A stretch of 64,000 nucleotides of DNA from contig NZ_DKGQ01000008.1 in NCBI RefSeq assembly GCF_002453355.1, forward strand, positions 1 through 64,000. The letters are read 5' to 3'. The notes under the pieces were generated by a model that saw nothing but the letters and a program-made list of their open reading frames with translations, searched no databases and had not been told where the DNA came from. This document shows, piece by piece, positions 26,835 through 34,522 of the stretch (position 1 is the first letter of the stretch; each line of letters begins with the position of its first letter). Both the position numbers and the translations under genes were made by a program. This DNA is from Psychrobacter sp. UBA6766. Lineage in GTDB: Bacteria > Pseudomonadota > Gammaproteobacteria > Pseudomonadales > Moraxellaceae.

Positions 26835-28637
26835 TTAATTGCCAGTTTCGGGAATATCACGGACGGTATTATTAACATTGCCGATCAACTGACCACTATC
26901 CGTTATCACGGCAAAGCTGCCAAGGCCATGCTCCGTAGACGGACTGGGTTCTTTGCCTTTATCGCGCGAGTCTTTGTTGTAGGCAATCAACGCCTCATTG
27001 TTGGATAAAAAGCTATCTGCGCTCGCCATCACCCACATCTGGTTAAATACGTCAGCGCGCGCGCTACTACTGAGTAGTGCGCCTTCATCAGCAAAGTAAT
27101 AAAATTTGGACAACAATTTTATCTGGCCGTCATCTAAGCGCCGTGCAATGTGATAAGGCTGCAGCTGACTTGGGTGTTGAAGCCCTACAGCCCCCACAAT
27201 ACTGGCTAAGGATTTTAAAGTGTTTTTATGAAAATTAGCAACTCGCTCGGCTTTGCTGGGGACATCAAGCGCTTTTTGGCGATACGGGTCTTGGGTGGCG
27301 ACACCAACCGGACAGGTATTGGTGTGACATGAACGTGACTGGATACAACCAACAGCAAACATAAAACCGCGTGCCGAATTACACCAGTCAGCACCTAGCG
27401 CAATCATTCGGGCAATATCAAAGCCTGAGACGATTTTTCCGCTAACCCCAAGCTTGATTTTGTCACGAATACCCGCACCAACCAAGGTATTGTGAACCAA
27501 TAAAAAACCATCGACCATCGGCATTCCGACGTTGTCCATAAATTCAACGGGCGCCGCTCCTGTACCGCCTTCAGCCCCGTCAATGACGATAAAGTCAGGA
27601 TAATTGTCTGTTTCTATCATAGCTTTAACAATAGCCATAAACTGCCACGGCTGGCCGATACAAAGCTTAAAGCCCACCGGCTTACCGCCAGACAAATCGC
27701 GTAGCTGTTGCCAAAAATCTACCAGCTCAAGCGGGGTACTAAATGCACTGTGTGAAGAAGGTGACACACAGTCTTTGCCCATAGGGACGTGGCGTGTATC
27801 GGCGATCTCTTGCGTGATTTTCTCTGCAGGGAGGACACCGCCTTGACCGGGTTTAGCACCTTGTGAGAGCTTGATTTCAATCATTTTGACTTGTGGGTCT
27901 ACTGCTTTCTCAGCAAAAGTTTGTGGATCAAAGTTACCAAACTCATCGCGGCAACCAAAATAACCCGTTCCCAACTCCCAGATCAAATCGCCACCAAATT
28001 TGCGGTGGTAAGGGCTAATAGCACCTTCGCCAGTGTCATGAGTAAATCCACCCATTTTCGCGCCTTGGTTCAGCGCCATAATCGCATTCGCAGACAAGCT
28101 ACCAAAACTCATCGCTGAGATATTAAACACCGACATATCATGAGGCTGCTTGCAGCGCTCGCCGCCAACAATGATTCGAAAATCTTTATTTTCTAAGGGT
28201 TGACTGACCGCCGATTGTAAAAACCACTCTTTGCCATGTGTGTATAAGTTGTCAAGCGTCCCAAAAGCGTTGGTGTCACTGACGTTTTTGGCTCGCTGAT
28301 ACACCAAAGCACGTTGCTGACGAGCAAATGGCACCTGCGCCTTGTCATCTTCTAAAAAGTACTGGCGAATTTCAGGACGAAAATCTTCAAGCAAGTAACG
28401 AATATGGCCAGCAACGGGATAATTTTTCAAAATGGCATGCTTTGACTGCAGCAAATCATAAACGCCAAGCGCAACGCCAATACCGCCCAAAACGATTAAC
28501 CACCCATTCATTAATAATAGCCCTGACAAAAACAGCAAGGCTGCAGCGGCAAAAGTACTATAGCGTAACATGACGCCGACTAAGTAAGGAGAATCATGTT
28601 TTGGTTTTGGGTTTAAATTGGTACGAGATTGGGGCAT
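26835..28637 (-). CDS. FMN-binding glutamate synthase-like protein, membrane-anchored
   Basis: About 600 residues. It has the FMN/synthase domain of glutamate synthase but lacks the glutaminase domain, so it is not a complete GOGAT large subunit. Two hydrophobic segments lie at about 25-65. The synthase core includes NISAMSFGSLS, a GEGAISPYH motif and the CX5CX4C cluster for a 3Fe-4S centre (CIQSRSCHTNTC, about residue 430). The physiological reaction of these stand-alone proteins is unsettled. The ATG at 28637 is preferred; the frame also has a TTG four codons upstream. Confidence 0.85.
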   Translation of the reverse strand: MPQSRTNLNPKPKHDSPYLVGVMLRYSTFAAAALLFLSGLLLMNGWLIVLGGIGVALGVYDLLQSKHAILKNYPVAGHIRYLLEDFRPEIRQYFLEDDKAQVPFARQQRALVYQRAKNVSDTNAFGTLDNLYTHGKEWFLQSAVSQPLENKDFRIIVGGERCKQPHDMSVFNISAMSFGSLSANAIMALNQGAKMGGFTHDTGEGAISPYHRKFGGDLIWELGTGYFGCRDEFGNFDPQTFAEKAVDPQVKMIEIKLSQGAKPGQGGVLPAEKITQEIADTRHVPMGKDCVSPSSHSAFSTPLELVDFWQQLRDLSGGKPVGFKLCIGQPWQFMAIVKAMIETDNYPDFIVIDGAEGGTGAAPVEFMDNVGMPMVDGFLLVHNTLVGAGIRDKIKLGVSGKIVSGFDIARMIALGADWCNSARGFMFAVGCIQSRSCHTNTCPVGVATQDPYRQKALDVPSKAERVANFHKNTLKSLASIVGAVGLQHPSQLQPYHIARRLDDGQIKLLSKFYYFADEGALLSSSARADVFNQMWVMASADSFLSNNEALIAYNKDSRDKGKEPSPSTEHGLGSFAVITDSGQLIGNVNNTVRDIPETGN

Positions 28638-28703
28638 AACAATACTCAACAGTGAGACGAAAATAATAAAAATGCGGCGACAATAAAGTAAACCATCAAT
28701 AAC

Positions 28704-28734
28704 AAAATAACCATGTCATAAACATGGTTATTTT
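28704..28734. terminator. Perfect 12-bp hairpin upstream of the glutamate synthase-like gene
   Basis: Arms 28704-28715 and 28723-28734 with a 7-base loop and T tracts on both sides. On the minus strand it lies in the leader of the glutamate synthase-like gene, so it could end upstream transcripts or act as an attenuator. Confidence 0.6.
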
Positions 28735-29033
28735 ATTTGGATTACTAGCTCTCATTTACCGCGCACATCATACATATATGATAACACCGTGTCGGTTTAA
28801 TTGGGTAACAGAGTGCTAATTTTATTCTCAGAACGGACGTTTTTAGACGTAAATAACTTTAAATGCTGACAAGAAGAAGAGTTTTTGAGGATTGTTTGTC
28901 GAAGGAGAAAAGGAAGGGACATTCACGACATGGCAAAAAGTACTAAAAATAAGATTGAAATCGACCGTCAGTGTCTGGTGGTAAGGTCTAAACAGTGCTT
29001 TGTGAGCGGTGACGTGTGCAGAGCATGAGTGGT

Positions 29034-29147
29034 AAAAAAAGCGTCTGCCCGCAACGCATAGCGGCACTACAGTATGTTTTCAACCCCCTGCTGTGTAGGT
29101 TTGGGGTCTGACACTCGCCCAGTCGGTTTCAAAAGGGCAGACTATCC
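29034..29147 (-). ncRNA. Candidate small RNA of about 110 nt
   Basis: On the minus strand, a -35 TTTAAT (29181-29176), an 18-base spacer and a -10 GATAAT (29157-29152) precede a segment closed by an 8-bp helix, GUCUGCCC (29142-29135) with GGGCAGAC (29050-29043). A seven-T run at 29040-29034 follows at once. A second helix (ACCCC with GGGGU) is possible inside. This is the layout of an independent short transcript with an intrinsic terminator. It does not match 6S, SRP, RNase P or tmRNA as I know them. The family is unknown. Confidence 0.5.
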
Positions 29148-29219
29148 GTCTATTATCAAATGTTACTGTTAAATGATTAAAACGGACAGAAAATTCTACT
29201 ATTAATGAACTAAAGATTC

Positions 29220-29678
29220 TTATTCGACAAGGTCAATTTGCCAGTTATTCGCTTGAATAACAATATTAATTTTGCGTAATTTCATCGCAATATCATCAGC
29301 TTGCTTTTGTAAGCCCGCGACTGAGACCATGACATGCCATTTAATCTCGCGAGGGCTATAGCGGTCAACCTCGGTATCAGTGGCTTCAATAGCCTCAATT
29401 AATAACTTATGACGCATCTCTAATGTATCACGCTCCACCAACAGCGTCAGCATGGATTGGCCTTGATCGGTTTTTGCAATCGCATTAGTACGGTGAAGAC
29501 GTTCAATCAAAACAGACAAGTCAGTAATGACTTGGCTAGCCTCAATCATCAGTGCGTTTGGGTCTTCGTTTGGCGTGTCGCCTTCTTGGACCTTGACATT
29601 GCTACGAATCCGTCCTTTGATTTGGGCGAGCTTTTTTTGCATATCGCTGCGGATGAGTAGGGCTTCGGCGAGTTTCAT
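29220..29678 (-). CDS. DIP1984-family protein
   Basis: A 152-residue, largely helical cytoplasmic protein. The start MKLAEALLIRSDMQKKLAQIKGRI and the later YSPREIKWHVMVSVAGLQKQADDIA segment match the DIP1984 family, which has no established function. TTGGAG lies about 6 bases before the ATG. It appears to stand alone, with 170 bp to the IclR gene upstream and the candidate RNA just downstream. Confidence 0.8.
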   Translation of the reverse strand: MKLAEALLIRSDMQKKLAQIKGRIRSNVKVQEGDTPNEDPNALMIEASQVITDLSVLIERLHRTNAIAKTDQGQSMLTLLVERDTLEMRHKLLIEAIEATDTEVDRYSPREIKWHVMVSVAGLQKQADDIAMKLRKINIVIQANNWQIDLVE

Positions 29679-29848
29679 TTTTACTCCAATATTTTTATTT
29701 TTATTTAGGTTAAAGTTTAACGTCTCTCACCCTTGAACACAAACCATCTGTCGCAGAGTATGCACCACTTCTACCAAGTCGCTTTTTCTTTGATACATTA
29801 TCAATCTCTTTATACGACGGTGAAAAATCGATAAGTCAATTAAATTCT

Positions 29849-30676
29849 CTAAACCCCACTGCCAACCTTTTCAGCCAGCGCCTGCAATTTAAGCACCATC
29901 GCCGCCGCATATTCTTCCGCTTCCCAGTTAGCGCTCGGCACGCTAGCATTAAGCGAATACGCATACTGCCCAGTAGCAACATCGTATACCCCAACGGCTA
30001 CCGCCAATATGTCGGTAGAAAACTCTCCATCTGATACCGTATAACCATATTTTGCATAATGCTCTGTCGACTCGGCTAAGGCCGTCTGTGCGCGGTCAAA
30101 CTCTTCTTTTGATAGATGGTCCTGTAAATTACTAAGAATCACGGCTTGTCTTGCGGGCGAGCTTGCTGCGTAGAAAGCGCGACCAATGGCAGTGCGTGCG
30201 ACTGGCAAAGCTGAGCCAACTTGCAAATTGACCGATAGGCGAGCAGGGCTACGACAGCAAGCGTGATAGCGCATTTCTCCTTCGACTTCGGTGGCCAAAT
30301 TTACCGATACTTCATTTTCACTGGCAAACTGCCGAAGCAGTGGTTCCGCTGCCGCGACCATGTCATGACGACTCCATGCGGTCGCGCTTAGACGCACGGC
30401 GTTACTGCCTAATTGATACTGTCCATGTTCCGTCATGCGTAAGAATCCAAGCGTCATCAAAGTATGAATAAGCCGAGTAATGGTCGCTTTTGGCAAAGCG
30501 GTCATCTGACACAACTGCTGATGACTAAGCTGCTCATGCTGCTCAAAGGCAGCTAGTAACGTCAGCCCGCGCCCAAGAGCGGTGACAAATTGCCGGTCAT
30601 TATTGTCTTTACTGTGCTCAAGAACGCCCGTTATTCGATCCAATAACGGTAGGGCAGCTGATACATTTTTTGTCAT
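29849..30676 (-). CDS. IclR-family regulator divergent from gcdH
   Basis: A 275-residue IclR-type transcription factor. A winged helix-turn-helix occupies about residues 30-90 (LSHQQLCQMTALPKATITRLIHTL is the recognition region), and the ligand-binding GAF-like domain follows. It is transcribed away from gcdH, with which it shares a 175-bp intergenic region containing a palindrome (30744-30756). A role in controlling glutarate catabolism is likely from position alone. In pseudomonads the glutarate regulator is LysR-type, so this would be a different solution. Confidence 0.85.
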   Translation of the reverse strand: MTKNVSAALPLLDRITGVLEHSKDNNDRQFVTALGRGLTLLAAFEQHEQLSHQQLCQMTALPKATITRLIHTLMTLGFLRMTEHGQYQLGSNAVRLSATAWSRHDMVAAAEPLLRQFASENEVSVNLATEVEGEMRYHACCRSPARLSVNLQVGSALPVARTAIGRAFYAASSPARQAVILSNLQDHLSKEEFDRAQTALAESTEHYAKYGYTVSDGEFSTDILAVAVGVYDVATGQYAYSLNASVPSANWEAEEYAAAMVLKLQALAEKVGSGV

Positions 30677-30743
30677 TTTATGCTCATTTTTTTGATAAAG
30701 GTTTACAGCGTCGTAAAACTTTGCTTAAATAGATTTATATTAT

Positions 30744-30756
30744 GAAACTAAGTTTC
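30744..30756. promoter_or_regulatory. Candidate IclR operator between the regulator gene and gcdH
   Basis: The palindrome GAAAC-TAA-GTTTC lies between the divergent starts, about 68 bp from the regulator and 95 bp from gcdH. Size and symmetry fit an IclR-family site. The assignment is inferred. Confidence 0.5.
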
Positions 30757-30850
30757 GCACAGCGGTACTTACAAGTCAATAACCTGTGAAGTCAATTTAT
30801 TCATTAATCACGAATCGTCGGTCAGGATGACGGACATCAAGGAGATCCAC

Positions 30851-32035
30851 ATGGCAACATCTACGCGCCCAAGTTTTGATTGGGAAGATCCACTTTTATT
30901 ACGCGACCAACTCACCGATGAAGAGCGCATGGTCACGGACAGTGCCCGTCAGTTTTTTCAAAAAGAGCTGATGCCTGGTATTTTAGAGGCCAATCGCAAC
31001 GAGAATTTTGACCGTAATATCATGCGCCAAATGGGTGAGATGGGTTTACTTGGTGTGACGATCGACGGTTATGGCTGTGCTGGTTTATCGAGTGTTGCTT
31101 ATGGTTTGATTGCCAAGGAAGTTGAGGCGGTGGATTCGGGTTATCGTTCGGCGATGAGCGTGCAGTCAAGCTTGGTCATGCACCCTATCTGGGCGTACGG
31201 CACCGAAGAGCAAAAAGAAAAATATCTGCCGAAGCTTGCCACTGGTGAATATGTTGGCTGCTTTGGTTTGACTGAGCCAGATTCAGGCTCAGACCCTGCT
31301 TCAATGTCGACCCGAGCGCGAGCAGTGGATGGCGGTTATGAGCTGACGGGAAATAAGATGTGGATTACCAACAGCCCTATCGCTGATGTGTTTGTCGTTT
31401 GGGCAAAAGATGACGCCGGTGAGATTCGTGGTTTTATCTTAGACAAAGGCATGAAAGGCTTATCAGCGCCGAAGATTGAGGGTAAGTTTTCACTGCGTGC
31501 TTCGGTTACAGGCGAGATTGTCATGGACAAGGTATTTGTTCCTGAAGCCAACGCTTTTCCAGATATTCGTGGTTTAAAAGGACCGTTTGGCTGCTTAAAT
31601 AAAGCCCGTTACGGTATCGCTTGGGGTTCAATGGGCGCAGCAGAATTCTGCTGGAAAGCGGCGCGTCAATATACGCTAGACCGTAAGCAGTTTGGCCGTC
31701 CATTGGCTGCAACGCAGCTTGTACAATTAAAGCTTGCCAACATGCAAACAGAAATTGCCCTAGGTTTACAAGCTGCGTTACGTGTTGGCCGTCTGATGGA
31801 TGAAGACAATGCCGCGCCTGAGATGATTTCACTCATCAAGCGTAATAACTGTGGTAAGGCACTCGATATCGCCCGAATTGCACGTGACATGCACGGCGGT
31901 AATGGTATCTCTGATGAGTTCCATATCATTCGCCACGTCATGAACCTAGAAGCGGTGAATACTTATGAAGGGACGCACGATATTCACGCGCTTATCTTGG
32001 GTCGTGCGCAAACCGGAATTCAAGCGTTTTATTAA
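30851..32035 (+). CDS. gcdH: Glutaryl-CoA dehydrogenase
   Basis: FAD enzyme that oxidises and decarboxylates glutaryl-CoA to crotonyl-CoA, the exit of lysine and glutarate catabolism. The 394-residue protein has acyl-CoA dehydrogenase architecture. Features typical of the glutaryl group are FDWEDPLLL at the start, GLTEPDSGSDP at the flavin site, and the C-terminal NTYEGTHDIHALILGRA with the catalytic glutamate at about 373. The ATG at 30851 is chosen because AAGGAG lies 6 bases before it; an earlier in-frame ATG at 30827 has none. A CoA-transferase gene follows. Confidence 0.93.
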   Translation: MATSTRPSFDWEDPLLLRDQLTDEERMVTDSARQFFQKELMPGILEANRNENFDRNIMRQMGEMGLLGVTIDGYGCAGLSSVAYGLIAKEVEAVDSGYRSAMSVQSSLVMHPIWAYGTEEQKEKYLPKLATGEYVGCFGLTEPDSGSDPASMSTRARAVDGGYELTGNKMWITNSPIADVFVVWAKDDAGEIRGFILDKGMKGLSAPKIEGKFSLRASVTGEIVMDKVFVPEANAFPDIRGLKGPFGCLNKARYGIAWGSMGAAEFCWKAARQYTLDRKQFGRPLAATQLVQLKLANMQTEIALGLQAALRVGRLMDEDNAAPEMISLIKRNNCGKALDIARIARDMHGGNGISDEFHIIRHVMNLEAVNTYEGTHDIHALILGRAQTGIQAFY

Positions 32036-32070
32036 TTGTTGTTAGCTAATAACTGCTAGCGGGTTTTTAG

Positions 32071-32141
32071 ACCATTAACGTACGTTGCTGTTTGGCTTTG
32101 TAATAAGCGCATTTAAACAGTAACGTACGTTTCTAAATGGT
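32071..32141. repeat. Large imperfect inverted repeat between gcdH and the CoA-transferase gene
   Basis: Arms 32071-32093 and 32115-32141 pair with a small bulge and one mismatch, both centred on ACGTACGTT. No T run follows. It could be an mRNA-processing or partial-termination structure within a gcdH-CoA-transferase transcript, or a DNA-level site. Confidence 0.6.
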
Positions 32142-32295
32142 ATTTAGCTAAGCGCTATTTAGCGTTGTTATGCCTCATTTATTTATCAGTGCTTATTATT
32201 AAAGCATTGAAGAAAAGACAGTAAAAGCTAAATGATACATAGCAATTTTTTATTAAATATTTATCAAAGAATAAGTGACATAATAAGGGAAGATT

Positions 32296-33495
32296 ATGAC
32301 TGATATGGCAAATGGTGCATTGCACGGTATCAAGGTGCTTGATTTATCGAGAGTATTGGCCGGTCCTTCTTGTACCCAAGTACTTGCCGACCTTGGCGCC
32401 GAAGTCATCAAGGTCGAACGTCCGCATATTGGAGATGAAACGCGGCACTGGGCACCGCCAAAATTCAGCGATGACACCTCCGCTTACTACGCCACTATTA
32501 ACCGCAATAAAAAATCCCTGACCGTTGATATTACAACGCCTGCCGGACAAACGATTATTAAACAGCTGGTTGCTGAAAGTGATATTGTCGTTGAAAATTT
32601 CAAGGTTGGCGGTCTAAAAAAATACGGCTTAGATTACGACAGTCTAAAACTAGACAATCCGCGTCTGATTTATGCCTCTCTAACGGGTTTTGGTCAGACA
32701 GGTCCCGACGCCAAGCGCCCCGGTTACGACTATATTATTCAAGGTCTATCAGGGCTAATGAGCATCACCGGTCCGAGCGATGGCGAACCGCATAAGGTTG
32801 GGGTGGCAGTTGTCGATTTGTTTGCAGGATTGCAACTGACCATTGGTATCCAAGCCGCTTTATTAGCGCGTCAACATACTGGACTTGGACAGCATGTCGA
32901 TGTGGCATTGCTTGATAGTGCGCTTGCAATGCTTGCCAACGTCGGAATGAATTATTTAGCATCAGACCAATTGCCGCCAAGACTGGGTAATCAGCATCCT
33001 AATATTGTGCCCTATCAAGTATTTGAGACGGCAGAAAAAGAACACTTTATTCTAGCTTGTGGCAATGACAGTCAGTTTGCCAAACTTTGTGATCTATTAG
33101 GGGTTGATTGGCATGGCGACAGCCGTTTTGCGACCAACCCGCAGCGTGTTGCCAATCGTGAGCTACTGTGCGCTGAGCTTGCTAAAAAATTCTCTGAGAA
33201 ACCTCGCACTTATTGGCTAGAAGTCTTAGATGACGTAGGTATTCCAAGCGGGGCAATTCATAATATCGCTGACGCACTGACCATGCCACAAGCCCAAGCG
33301 CGTGAAATGATTGTCGATTTCGCGGCACAAGGTAGTCCAGTTCGAGCGCTTGGAAACCCAATCAAGCTATCCGCGTCGCCGGTTACTTATCATTCGCCGC
33401 CGCCTCAATTGAGCGAGCATACCGATAGCACGCTTGCTGATTTGGGCTATGACAGGGAGATGATCGCCAAACTTAAAGCCGATGGGATTGTTTAA
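32296..33495 (+). CDS. Family III CoA-transferase, probably succinyl-CoA:glutarate
   Basis: CaiB/BaiF-type CoA-transferase of 399 residues. The N-terminus VLDLSRVLAGP and the likely nucleophile Asp174 in VVDLFAGLQ fit family III. Because it follows gcdH in the same direction, it probably activates glutarate to glutaryl-CoA using succinyl-CoA, as SUGCT and bacterial gcdG products do. This substrate is inferred. AGGGAAG precedes the ATG at 32296. Its 3' end overlaps the convergent IclR gene by 4 bp. Confidence 0.85.
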   Translation: MTDMANGALHGIKVLDLSRVLAGPSCTQVLADLGAEVIKVERPHIGDETRHWAPPKFSDDTSAYYATINRNKKSLTVDITTPAGQTIIKQLVAESDIVVENFKVGGLKKYGLDYDSLKLDNPRLIYASLTGFGQTGPDAKRPGYDYIIQGLSGLMSITGPSDGEPHKVGVAVVDLFAGLQLTIGIQAALLARQHTGLGQHVDVALLDSALAMLANVGMNYLASDQLPPRLGNQHPNIVPYQVFETAEKEHFILACGNDSQFAKLCDLLGVDWHGDSRFATNPQRVANRELLCAELAKKFSEKPRTYWLEVLDDVGIPSGAIHNIADALTMPQAQAREMIVDFAAQGSPVRALGNPIKLSASPVTYHSPPPQLSEHTDSTLADLGYDREMIAKLKADGIV

Positions 33496-34256
33496 TGCTC
33501 GTCCTTAAAACCCAAACGCTGCTCGATTTGTTCGGCCAGTTCAATCAAAACGGCACTGACTTCAGCACGTTTGGACTCATATTCTGCTTGCAAAAAACTG
33601 ACTGCCATCCCTGCAACTGCATTGCCCGACGCATTACGAATATAAGTGCCTAAGCAATACATGCCCTCGCGCAGTTGCCCATCGTCGAGGGAGATGCGAC
33701 TGTTTTTAATGGCGGACAGCTCGGTCGACAAATCGGTAAAGTTATCGACACCGTGCTGGGTGATGGGCGTAGGAAATCCGCTGGCGTAGATGGATTTTAT
33801 ATTGTCCATAGTGAAGGTGGAAAGCATGGCTTTACCCGTAGCAGAAAACACCGCTGGTACACGAACACCCGCGCGGAAAGTGAAGCCGAGCGGGGCAGGC
33901 GCTTCATGACAGGCCAAAAATACCACTTCACCCAAGTCGAGCTTGGACAAAGTCACCGTATGCTGAAGTAGAATCGGGTACTGGACAATAAGGTCTTTAA
34001 ATAACTGGGTGACGCCTTGCTGCTGCTCGTATCTTCCCGCCCAGTACATCAAATACGAGCCCAAATGAAATCGACTATCGCTGTCTTTATAAATGACATG
34101 TTTGGCTAAAAGACTCTGCAAAATATTGTGGGTTGAGCTACGCGGCAGATTTAGCGCTTTGGCAATATGCGCCGCTGTTAAAGGCTGCGAACTATCGGTA
34201 ATCAAATCTAAAATCTGAAAGGTTTTGTCCAAGGCAGGAACGGCAGTGGTGCTCAT
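33492..34256 (-). CDS. IclR-family regulator divergent from the semialdehyde dehydrogenase gene
   Basis: A 254-residue IclR-type regulator. The winged helix (about 10-70) contains LTAAHIAKALNLPRSSTHNILQSLL, and the effector domain with HEAPAPLGF and the SATGKAML stretch follows. It is convergent with the CoA-transferase gene (4-bp overlap) and divergent from the gabD/davD-type gene. The shared 266-bp region holds a TGTTCA-N6-TGAACA palindrome. AAAGGT precedes the ATG. Control of the aminovalerate/GABA genes is likely but inferred. Confidence 0.85.
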   Translation of the reverse strand: MSTTAVPALDKTFQILDLITDSSQPLTAAHIAKALNLPRSSTHNILQSLLAKHVIYKDSDSRFHLGSYLMYWAGRYEQQQGVTQLFKDLIVQYPILLQHTVTLSKLDLGEVVFLACHEAPAPLGFTFRAGVRVPAVFSATGKAMLSTFTMDNIKSIYASGFPTPITQHGVDNFTDLSTELSAIKNSRISLDDGQLREGMYCLGTYIRNASGNAVAGMAVSFLQAEYESKRAEVSAVLIELAEQIEQRLGFKDEH

Positions 34257-34371
34257 AAGAAACCTTTAAAAGTCGGTAAAATGAAAAAATTATCAAAATA
34301 AAGTAATAAATCAGTACAAATTCGATAATAGCGCTTGCAAAGTTGAGTTCATCATTCTTATAATAATGTCT

Positions 34372-34404
34372 CATATATAGAATATATGTTCATTATATTG
34401 AACA
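34372..34404. promoter_or_regulatory. Overlapping palindromes, candidate IclR operator
   Basis: CATATAT-AGA-ATATATG (34372-34388) overlaps TGTTCA-TTATAT-TGAACA (34387-34404) about midway between the divergent IclR and dehydrogenase starts. The second resembles IclR-family sites in size and symmetry. Confidence 0.5.
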
Positions 34405-34522
34405 AATAACAAGTTATCAATAATTATTTAAGTCATAACCGTCTATTTATTGTTAGTCATTTATTTATTGCTATAAATCTGCAAACCCTATTTGCAAAAT
34501 AACACCGACAAGGAGTGTCACC

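Larger units (their letters stand above)
28650..29219. other. 570-bp gap with a hairpin and a candidate small RNA
   Basis: Non-coding region between two minus-strand genes. It contains a hairpin at 28704-28734 and a candidate RNA gene at 29034-29147, both listed separately. Between them I see only weak open frames: a 32-codon plus-strand frame from 28930 and a 74-codon minus-strand frame that overlaps the RNA. Confidence 0.6.

Noticed and set aside
28930..29028. 32-codon plus-strand frame preceded by a purine-rich GGAAGGGA stretch
   Set aside because: The spacing to the ATG is too long and no similarity was recognised; it is kept only as a possibility.
28843..29067. 74-codon minus-strand frame
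   Set aside because: It overlaps the terminator of the candidate small RNA, has no ribosome binding site and an odd composition rich in Phe, Cys and His.
29034..29147. Possible 6S, SRP, tmRNA or RNase P RNA
   Set aside because: The hallmark sequences of these RNAs are not present, and the length of about 110 nt fits only SRP RNA, whose tetraloop region is missing.
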